This document shows, one piece after another, positions 8,140-13,200 of a stretch of 13,200 bases of DNA (positions are counted from its first letter, which is position 1; each line of letters starts with the position of its first letter). Source of the stretch: an uncultured Rhizobiaceae group bacterium (lineage in GTDB: Bacteria > Pseudomonadota > Alphaproteobacteria > Rhizobiales > Rhizobiaceae); NCBI GenBank assembly GCA_937951455.1, contig CALFBU010000018.1, forward strand, positions 1-13,200, written 5' to 3'. The notes under the pieces were generated by a model, which was not told where the DNA came from, searched no databases, and saw only the letters and a list, made by a program, of their open reading frames with translations. The position numbers and the translations under genes are program-made.

Positions 8140-9519
8140 ATGACGCATTCAAATATTCTAATTATTGAAGATACAGCATCCATTGCTTTGGTGTTCGAAA
8201 AGTGGCTGAAAAAATCTGGCATGCATGCAACGATTGCTGGCACCGGCACAGAAGGCATTGAGCAGCTTAGAACCGGAAAATACAAGGCCGTTTTACTCGA
8301 TCTTGATTTGCCTGACATGAAGGGCCAGCAAGTCGTCAAAATGGCGAAAGAAGAAGGCCTGGACGTTACGTTTGTAATTGTTACAGCCAGTGGCTCCATC
8401 AATATTGCCGTGGAAGCCATGCGTATGGGTGCCTATGATTTTCTGATCAAGCCTGCTGCTGAAGAGCGTTTGGTGACTACCGTGCGCAATGCGCTTGAGC
8501 GCGAGGTCATTCAAAGCACCGTAAAAGAAATCAAGAAACGGTCATCCAAAAAAAGCAAGCACGGGTTTACAGGCTCAAGCCTTCCGATGATTGCGGTTTA
8601 TCGCATGATTGATTCAATTGCCCAGTCAAAGGCAAGCGTTTTCATTACGGGTGAAAGCGGCACCGGCAAGGAAGTCTGCGCCCAGTCCATCCATGATGCC
8701 AGCCCAAGAAAAAGCTCCGCATTTGTACCCTTGAACTGTGCGGCCATTCCCAAAGACTTGATTGAATCTGAAATCTTTGGCCATAAGGCAGGCGCATTTA
8801 CAGGCGCGACCTCAGATAGAACGGGTGCGGCCATAACGGCAGATGGCGGGACGCTCTTTCTTGACGAAATCTGCGAGATGGATCTCAATCTTCAATCAAA
8901 ACTATTACGATTTTTGCAAACCGGCATCGTACAAAAAGTAGGCAGCGATAAACAAACCCGTGTGGATGTGCGCATTCTCTGTGCGACAAATAGAGATCCT
9001 ATGGTTGAGGTGGCCGAAGGACGTTTCAGGGAGGATCTTTACTATCGACTACACGTTTTGCCCCTACAGCTACCAGCTTTGAGGGAGCGAGAAGGTGACG
9101 CCGTTGAAATTGCAAAAGTATTCCTGTCCGAAATGTCGGAAGAGGAAGGCAAGTCCTTTGTTGGCTTTACTGAAGAAGCTGAAAATGCGCTTCTGACCTA
9201 TTCTTGGCCTGGTAACATTCGTGAACTACAAAATACCATTCGCAAGGTCGTTATTCTAAACGATGCGGAATATGTAACGCACGATATGCTCGGCATAGAT
9301 ACCTCATCCTTGCCAAGAAATCTGGGCAATAACGCTAATGCAGACTTTGGTGAAAATGGCATACCGCTTTCGGTAAATCTCAACCAGGATTTTGCAGAGA
9401 TCGAAAGGCACGTGATTGAAGCAGCCATTCAACATTGCAATAACAGCATTCCAAAGGCATCAGAAATGTTAAAACTGAGCCCTTCAACGATTTATCGCAA
9501 AAAAGAAGGCTGGGAATAA
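8140..9519 (+). CDS. LuxO/NtrC-type sigma-54-dependent response regulator
   Basis: This is a phosphorylation-dependent activator of sigma-54 RNA polymerase. The receiver (about 5-118) has E10/D11, phospho-acceptor Asp54, Thr82 and Lys104. The AAA+ domain has Walker A GESGTGKE (171-178), the sigma-54 contact loop GAFTGA (218-223), Walker B GTLFLDE (237-243) and the FREDLYYRL arginine-finger region. The Fis-type helix-turn-helix is at the C-terminus, ending SPSTIYRKKEGWE. The receiver opening (IIEDTASIA) and the recognition helix (SPSTIYRK) resemble Vibrio LuxO as I recall it. The length of 459 is typical. It follows the hybrid kinase by 13 bases with only a weak ribosome site, so the two are probably co-transcribed. 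LuxO-like palindromes and two sigma-54 promoters lie about 2.4 kb downstream in the manC/PilZ gap and are its likely targets. The family is firm; the LuxO-like specificity is inferred. Confidence 0.94.
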   Translation: MTHSNILIIEDTASIALVFEKWLKKSGMHATIAGTGTEGIEQLRTGKYKAVLLDLDLPDMKGQQVVKMAKEEGLDVTFVIVTASGSINIAVEAMRMGAYDFLIKPAAEERLVTTVRNALEREVIQSTVKEIKKRSSKKSKHGFTGSSLPMIAVYRMIDSIAQSKASVFITGESGTGKEVCAQSIHDASPRKSSAFVPLNCAAIPKDLIESEIFGHKAGAFTGATSDRTGAAITADGGTLFLDEICEMDLNLQSKLLRFLQTGIVQKVGSDKQTRVDVRILCATNRDPMVEVAEGRFREDLYYRLHVLPLQLPALREREGDAVEIAKVFLSEMSEEEGKSFVGFTEEAENALLTYSWPGNIRELQNTIRKVVILNDAEYVTHDMLGIDTSSLPRNLGNNANADFGENGIPLSVNLNQDFAEIERHVIEAAIQHCNNSIPKASEMLKLSPSTIYRKKEGWE

Positions 9520-9520
9520 T

Positions 9521-9546
9521 AAAGGTCAGCCCAGAAGCTGACCTTT
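9521..9546. terminator. Bidirectional intrinsic terminator between convergent genes
   Basis: AAAGGTCAGC (9521-9530) and GCTGACCTTT (9537-9546) form a perfect 10-bp stem with a six-base loop, one base after the activator stop and ten bases before the end of the phosphomannomutase gene. The T-rich 3' side on the plus strand and the TTTATTATT sequence on the minus strand allow termination in both directions. Confidence 0.85.
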
Positions 9547-9556
9547 TAGACTAACC

Positions 9557-10300
9557 TCAAGCCACGCGTGCTTTTGGATGAACTACATTAGCCTTTAAAT
9601 ATCCCCAGGTTTCCTCATAACTCTCAACAGCAACGGACGTATGTTTGCCGCTTGTGTCGTTTAATGCTTCGGCAAGTGGCAGATCATTCCCGTTTGGAGC
9701 AATCTTGTCGCCAAAAAAAGTAAGCCGTGCCTCAGGGTATTTAGACAGCACTTCATTCTTCACAACCGACTTGTTCCAACCTTGAGGCACGATATCAATG
9801 CTGATTTCACCACCCGCAGAAGCCTCGTAGGGAAGCCCGCTTTTATTAATCAGATCAACAAAGGCGATGCGCTCTTGATGCTCCATGTCCCAGGCATGAT
9901 ATGCTTTACGCTGTTCAGCATTGGCGTCACGACCCACGGCAGAAATGTTCAACATGCCTGGTCGCTCCTCTATATGAGTGCCGCATCTGAGATCATACGA
10001 ACTTTGGGCGATAAAGCTTTTGCATAACTCAAGAAGCTTGCCGGGAAATTTGTGTTCTTTGCGATGAACCAGAACATCATTTTCGAAATATTCAGCACCC
10101 GAACAGCCGTAAACACCATCACATTTATTCAGGATATCTTGCGGCACCTGTTCTTGAATTTTCTTGTAATCGCTACCTGATATAAGAACCACTTTGTTTG
10201 AGCCTGCAAAGCCATCGAAGAATTTTTCAAAGGCCTTGTCCATCGGCATGCGCGGTGGTGTTAAAGTACCATCGACATCAAATAAATATATGTTTTTCAT
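9557..10300 (-). CDS. Eukaryotic-type phosphomannomutase (HAD superfamily, PMM2-like)
   Basis: It interconverts mannose-6-phosphate and mannose-1-phosphate, the step before GDP-mannose synthesis. The 247 residues match the small HAD-fold PMM of eukaryotes, not the roughly 450-residue AlgC/ManB mutase usual in bacteria. FDVDGTLTPPR (7-17) carries nucleophile Asp8 and acid/base Asp10. GSDYKKIQEQV starts at 42. The substrate-binding arginine segment RPGMLNISAVGR is at 113-124. GGEISIDIVPQGW starts at 163. FFGDKIAPNGND (195-206) supplies the metal site. It is the second gene of an operon. Its AAGGAGG ribosome site (plus positions 10307-10313) overlaps the manC stop codon, and only 11 bases separate the genes, so translational coupling is likely. 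Transcription should come from the sigma-54 promoter ahead of manC. The sequence class is firm. The reaction is inferred from the family and from manC beside it. Confidence 0.92.
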   Translation of the reverse strand: MKNIYLFDVDGTLTPPRMPMDKAFEKFFDGFAGSNKVVLISGSDYKKIQEQVPQDILNKCDGVYGCSGAEYFENDVLVHRKEHKFPGKLLELCKSFIAQSSYDLRCGTHIEERPGMLNISAVGRDANAEQRKAYHAWDMEHQERIAFVDLINKSGLPYEASAGGEISIDIVPQGWNKSVVKNEVLSKYPEARLTFFGDKIAPNGNDLPLAEALNDTSGKHTSVAVESYEETWGYLKANVVHPKARVA

Positions 10301-10306
10301 CGTTCG

Positions 10307-10313
10307 CCTCCTT
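10307..10313 (-). promoter_or_regulatory. Ribosome binding site overlapping the manC stop codon
   Basis: On the minus strand AAGGAGG shares its first two bases with the TAA stop of manC (10314-10312) and lies six bases before the phosphomannomutase ATG at 10300. It is a full anti-16S match and implies that ribosomes ending manC re-initiate on the next gene. Confidence 0.8.
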
Positions 10314-11772
10314 AAGCTGCCGCGGCTTTTCGTATCGATTTATTATTATCAGAACACTCGTAAATATCTTCTACCCTTATAACATCGTCTTCGCCAAAGT
10401 ATGACCCATACTGAACTGCGATAAGCTCGACAGTCTCATCCGTAAGGTTTTGAAGTCCGTGAACTGCACCTTGTGGAATTAAAACCTGTTGCCCTGGTAT
10501 TAATTGCGAAACGTCTTCCTTGACCGTCACAGTTGCAATGCCTTTTACGACAATCCAGTGTTCGCAGCGATGAAAATGATAGTGCAGTGGGAGTTCAGCG
10601 CCTGGCTTTACCTTGATGTTTTTCACCTGATGCGTTTCGCCTTTATCGACTTTTTCAAAACGCCCCCATGGACGACTTTCGCTACAATGGCTTTTGACAA
10701 CCGAAGCATCGCCGAGCTTCATTTGTTCCACGAGCTTTTTGACCCCTTGCGGGTTTTCTTTTGAAGTAACCAAGACTGCGTCGCGATTGGCGACAACCAC
10801 AATGTCTTCCAGGCCACACACACCCACAACAGGACCATCAGACTGAATGAGAGATCTTTGTGTATCCGTAATGTAAGATCGTCCTCTGGAAACATTTTGG
10901 TTTTCGTCTTTCTCGGACAAGTCCCAAACGGTTTTCCATGAGCCCATGTCTGACCAATCAGCTTGTAAAGGCGCAACACAAGCGAACTCGGTTTTTTCCA
11001 TAACCGCATAATCCAGCGAAATTGCGTTAACTTTGGAAAATTCTGCTGCATCAGGAGTGAAGGTTTTGCCTTCCCATTTTCCCATGGCAACAGAGCGCGC
11101 CACATCGTTGAAAATACCGGCTGAATGCACAAGAAACTCATTGCGAATAATAAGATCGCTAAAAAAGAAAATACCGGCATTCCAATAAATGTTTTGTTCT
11201 TGCACGAGAATTTCTGCCTTGGCAGCATTGGGTTTTTCGATAAATTCCAACAAGGCATTACAATTCGAGTTGCCCAAGGATTGGCCAGCACGAATATAGC
11301 CAAACCCGGTTTCCGGATAGGCAGGTTCAATGCCCAAGGTTACAATACGGTCGTGATTGGCAACGATAGGTTGTGCTTGTTTGATTGTATTTTGAAAACC
11401 CTCCAAATCTTCTATTTCATGGTCTGAAGGCATAACAAGGAACTGCTCGGATGCATCAGCTTTGGCGACCTGAACAGCCAGTGCGATGGCAGCCGCCGTA
11501 TCGCGACCTTCCGGTTCCTGAATAATCATCTGTGCTTGCTTGTTTGCAGCGAGCAGTTGAGTGGATACAATGGACTGGTGATTGCTGCTGCAAACAATGA
11601 TCGGTAGATTAAAAAGTTCAGCGTTGTCCAATCGTTTCAAGGATTTTTGAAACAGGCTTTCTTCGCCCTCAATTGCGCAAAATTGCTTCGGCATGTCTTT
11701 TCTGGATAAAGGCCAAAGTCTAGTGCCAGAACCCCCTGCAAGAATAATAGGGGTGATGCGTTGATGTGTCAT
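10312..11772 (-). CDS. manC: Bifunctional mannose-1-phosphate guanylyltransferase / mannose-6-phosphate isomerase
   Basis: The N-terminal domain makes GDP-mannose from mannose-1-phosphate and GTP. The C-terminal cupin isomerises fructose-6-phosphate and mannose-6-phosphate (type II PMI, as in AlgA/XanB/ManC). The nucleotidyltransferase signature LAGGSGTRLWPLSRKDMPKQ starts at residue 11, and an EFIEKPN motif follows mid-domain. The linker RPWG is at 367-370. The cupin metal region reads HYHFHRCEHW at 397-406. The family usually has QMHHHRAEHW, so the glutamine is replaced by histidine and the middle histidine by phenylalanine. The 486-residue length is normal. AGGAG six bases before the ATG supports the start. 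It is the first gene of a manC-phosphomannomutase operon and is preceded by a -24/-12 promoter. GDP-mannose could feed alginate, a mannan or other polysaccharides. Whether the altered cupin is still an active isomerase is open. Confidence 0.95.
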   Translation of the reverse strand: MTHQRITPIILAGGSGTRLWPLSRKDMPKQFCAIEGEESLFQKSLKRLDNAELFNLPIIVCSSNHQSIVSTQLLAANKQAQMIIQEPEGRDTAAAIALAVQVAKADASEQFLVMPSDHEIEDLEGFQNTIKQAQPIVANHDRIVTLGIEPAYPETGFGYIRAGQSLGNSNCNALLEFIEKPNAAKAEILVQEQNIYWNAGIFFFSDLIIRNEFLVHSAGIFNDVARSVAMGKWEGKTFTPDAAEFSKVNAISLDYAVMEKTEFACVAPLQADWSDMGSWKTVWDLSEKDENQNVSRGRSYITDTQRSLIQSDGPVVGVCGLEDIVVVANRDAVLVTSKENPQGVKKLVEQMKLGDASVVKSHCSESRPWGRFEKVDKGETHQVKNIKVKPGAELPLHYHFHRCEHWIVVKGIATVTVKEDVSQLIPGQQVLIPQGAVHGLQNLTDETVELIAVQYGSYFGEDDVIRVEDIYECSDNNKSIRKAAAA

Positions 11773-11805
11773 TGTATTCTCCTGTTAAAACTTATTTGCC
11801 AAGAG

Positions 11806-11825
11806 AATTGCAAAGCTTAGGCCAA
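11806..11825 (-). promoter_or_regulatory. Sigma-54 (-24/-12) promoter of the manC operon
   Basis: Read on the minus strand, TTGGCCTAAGCTTTGCAATT matches the sigma-54 pattern YTGGCAC-N5-TTGCW. The invariant GG is at 11823-11822 and GC at 11811-11810, exactly ten bases apart. The predicted start near 11798 gives a leader of about 26 bases containing the manC AGGAG. Activation by the LuxO-like regulator is inferred from the upstream palindromes. Confidence 0.75.
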
Positions 11826-11906
11826 TTTGGTCTGCCCATCAGGATAAAATAAAAACCTCAAATATCTCAGTGGCTTATCCGGATACTGCGTAAAAATAAG
11901 TCGCTT

Positions 11907-11919
11907 TTGCAAAATGCAA
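11907..11919. promoter_or_regulatory. LuxO-type enhancer box A (exact TTGCA-AAA-TGCAA)
   Basis: This is an exact match to TTGCA-W3-TGCAA, the site I recall for Vibrio LuxO. The symmetry extends to 17 bp as TTTTGCAAAATGCAAAA (11905-11921). It lies about 115 bases upstream of the predicted manC start and about 135 upstream of the predicted PilZ-gene start, typical distances for a sigma-54 enhancer. Confidence 0.7.
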
Positions 11920-11934
11920 AACTGGGTAAGTTCT

Positions 11935-11947
11935 TTGCAAATTGAAA
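11935..11947. promoter_or_regulatory. LuxO-type enhancer box B (one mismatch)
   Basis: TTGCA-AAT-TGAAA differs from TTGCA-W3-TGCAA at one base (11945). Its centre is 28 bases from box A and 21 bases from box C, so it lies on the same helix face as box C. Confidence 0.55.
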
Positions 11948-11955
11948 ATAAATTT

Positions 11956-11968
11956 TCGCATAATGCAA
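11956..11968. promoter_or_regulatory. LuxO-type enhancer box C (one mismatch)
   Basis: TCGCA-TAA-TGCAA differs from TTGCA-W3-TGCAA at one base (11957). Its centre is about 86 bases upstream of the predicted PilZ-HlyD transcription start and 21 bases (two helical turns) from box B. Confidence 0.6.
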
Positions 11969-12020
11969 AGCGAATGCACCTCAATAAATCATAAGTCACT
12001 GTAATATATAACAAATTTAC

Positions 12021-12037
12021 TTGGCATGTGTTTTGCT
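12021..12037 (+). promoter_or_regulatory. Sigma-54 (-24/-12) promoter of the PilZ-HlyD gene
   Basis: TTGGCATGTGTTTTGCT matches YTGGCACG-N4-TTGCW with one deviation (CAT for CAC). The invariant GG at 12023-12024 and GC at 12035-12036 are ten bases apart. The predicted start near 12048 leaves a 15-base leader holding AAGGA (12051-12055), seven bases before the ATG. Confidence 0.8.
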
Positions 12038-12062
12038 CTTACACCCTTGAAAGGACAAGCAC

Positions 12063-13200
12063 ATGCGTATTGAAAGAGAAAAACCCTGCCAACGTCGCCA
12101 TCATCGCGTCAAGGCACCCATGAAAGTTACAATGCCTGGTGATTGCTCTTACATGGCAACAGACTGGAGCATCGGTGGCTTACGTTTGGATGGTGTTGAA
12201 GAAACCTTGCCAGCTGTCAATGAAGAATTGACCCTTATCCTTGAACTACCTTTTCAGGGTTTTGATATTGCCTTTGAAGTGCAGGCCCGTGTCGTAAGAA
12301 CGGTCGAAGATGAAAAAACAATCGGTTTTGAATTTCAGAATTTAAGCGAACGCGCAAACGACCTTATGAGCCACTTTATTGATGATCTCATTCGTGGTCA
12401 TATGGCAACAGTTGAAGATACGATTTGCAGAATTGATATTCCGGTTACACCGATTTCCACGAAACCGGACGTTAATCCAACAGATGAAGTGCCTGTCAAA
12501 AGATTGCCAATTAAGCTGATTGTAATGTCAACGTTCTATACGCTTTTGGCAGTTTGTATTTTTGGTTACCTCAGCATTCTGATTTACAGCAAAACGATGC
12601 GTATGGAAATCTCTTCTGCGGTGGTTTCCGCGCCACTTGCCACGATCAAAATGCCGATGGATGGCATATTGCATCCGATCCTAATGCAGGAAGATGTCAG
12701 AGTGAAGATGGGTCAACCCATCGCTAGAATTCACGACGCGAGATTTGAAACGAACCTGGATGAAAAGCGCATAGAGCTTGACCAGGCAAAACGTAATCTT
12801 GCCAGAACACAAGAGAAGTATCGCATTGAAGAGCAGCGCATGAAGCTTTATCAGATCATCAACAAGACGGATCGCGAAATTGCTGCTGCGCGTGTTGAAT
12901 CTGCCAAACAGGCACTTGCAGCATCCGATGCGCACCTTGAGCGTTTGATAACCTTGCGCAAAAAAGGTCTGGTTGCTGAAAGCAAGGTTGATGAATTGCG
13001 CCGCCAGCAGGCCAATACCGTTGGACGCTTGAAAGAAGCTGAATATGATCTTGAGCGCGCAACGGCAATGGATTCCGTCTCGGGAAGACGTTACTTCAAC
13101 CATAAAGAGTTTGTGTCTGATCTTGATATGCTGGCGCTTGAGGTTGAAGAAGCCAATGCCAAGGTCATGGCTGCGAGCATGCAGGTTGAAAAACTTGAAG
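12063..13200 (+). CDS. PilZ-HlyD fusion protein, Alg44-like (3' end cut by window)
   Basis: This is a membrane protein joining a cytoplasmic c-di-GMP receptor to a periplasmic membrane-fusion arm. The first domain (about 8-115) is PilZ with both canonical binding motifs: RRHHR (11-15, RxxxR) and DWSIGG (34-39, DxSxxG). A linker leads to one transmembrane helix (about 152-174). After it comes a barrel/lipoyl-like segment with MPMDGILHP and VRVKMGQPIARI, then a long charged heptad-rich coiled coil (about 222-379) with the HlyD-type LRKKGLVAESKVDEL. The frame is open to the right edge with 379 codons present. Pseudomonas Alg44, which needs c-di-GMP for alginate polymerisation, has the same order but is about 389 residues in all. 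This protein has a longer coil and must continue, closer to a full HlyD arm. The ATG is fixed by AAGGA seven bases upstream. It is divergent from manC and sits behind a sigma-54 promoter. The role in polysaccharide synthesis or export is inferred. Confidence 0.9.
   Translation, partial: MRIEREKPCQRRHHRVKAPMKVTMPGDCSYMATDWSIGGLRLDGVEETLPAVNEELTLILELPFQGFDIAFEVQARVVRTVEDEKTIGFEFQNLSERANDLMSHFIDDLIRGHMATVEDTICRIDIPVTPISTKPDVNPTDEVPVKRLPIKLIVMSTFYTLLAVCIFGYLSILIYSKTMRMEISSAVVSAPLATIKMPMDGILHPILMQEDVRVKMGQPIARIHDARFETNLDEKRIELDQAKRNLARTQEKYRIEEQRMKLYQIINKTDREIAAARVESAKQALAASDAHLERLITLRKKGLVAESKVDELRRQQANTVGRLKEAEYDLERATAMDSVSGRRYFNHKEFVSDLDMLALEVEEANAKVMAASMQVEKLE

Noticed and set aside
10719..11330. 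203-codon minus-strand open frame in another frame within manC
   Set aside because: It overlaps the manC coding frame, which has catalytic motifs on both sides of this stretch.
11817..12014. 65-codon minus-strand open frame in the manC/PilZ gap
   Set aside because: It overlaps the promoter and enhancer boxes, has no ribosome site and shows no protein-like features.
11773..12062. Qrr-like small RNA driven by the sigma-54 promoters, as in Vibrio
   Set aside because: Only 15-26 bases lie between each predicted start and a coding start with a good ribosome site, leaving no room for a Qrr gene or its terminator.
12681..13103. 140-codon minus-strand open frame
   Set aside because: It is antisense to the HlyD coiled coil and appears to be a by-product of that codon pattern.

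Overview
The window looks like chromosomal DNA of a Gram-negative proteobacterium. By eye the GC content is in the mid-40s percent. An alphaproteobacterium is my best guess, from the LacI regulator, the dimethylglycine-dehydrogenase-type oxidoreductase and the TctA transporter, but no rRNA or other marker settles it. No tRNA, rRNA, CRISPR array, insertion sequence or phage gene was seen.

Left part (1-5016), uptake and catabolism. A TctA-type permease gene on the minus strand runs off the left edge. It is divergent from a LacI/GalR-family regulator gene (1410-2441). The gap between them holds a near-perfect LacI-type operator (1343-1364), placed almost equally far from both start codons. Co-directional with lacI is an 824-residue flavoprotein/GcvT fusion of the dimethylglycine/sarcosine dehydrogenase family (2542-5016). 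Together they look like a small N-methylated-compound or organic-acid utilisation cluster; the actual substrate cannot be read from the sequence.

Middle part (5139-9519), signalling. A 995-residue hybrid histidine kinase has six predicted membrane helices, two PAS domains, HisKA, HATPase, receiver and Hpt domains. Thirteen bases later comes a 459-residue LuxO/NtrC-type sigma-54 activator. The layout suggests a phosphorelay with the Hpt step built into the kinase, as in Vibrio LuxQ/CqsS-LuxU-LuxO but with the phosphotransfer domain fused. A 10-bp-stem hairpin in both orientations (9521-9546) separates this pair from the convergent genes that follow.

Right part (9557-13200), GDP-mannose and polysaccharide export. 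A eukaryotic-type (HAD, PMM2-like) phosphomannomutase gene and a bifunctional manC gene form a tight minus-strand operon. Divergent from manC is a PilZ-HlyD fusion gene (12063 to the right edge), resembling the c-di-GMP-responsive alginate protein Alg44. The 290-bp gap carries a sigma-54 (-24/-12) promoter facing each way. Between them lie three copies of a TTGCA-N3-TGCAA palindrome, the form I recall for the Vibrio LuxO site. One copy is exact and two have one mismatch.

The simplest model, an inference, is that the kinase/LuxO-like pair switches on GDP-mannose synthesis and a c-di-GMP-gated exopolysaccharide export system from this divergent sigma-54 control region. The polymerase, any GDP-mannose dehydrogenase and an outer-membrane porin would be expected beyond the right edge.
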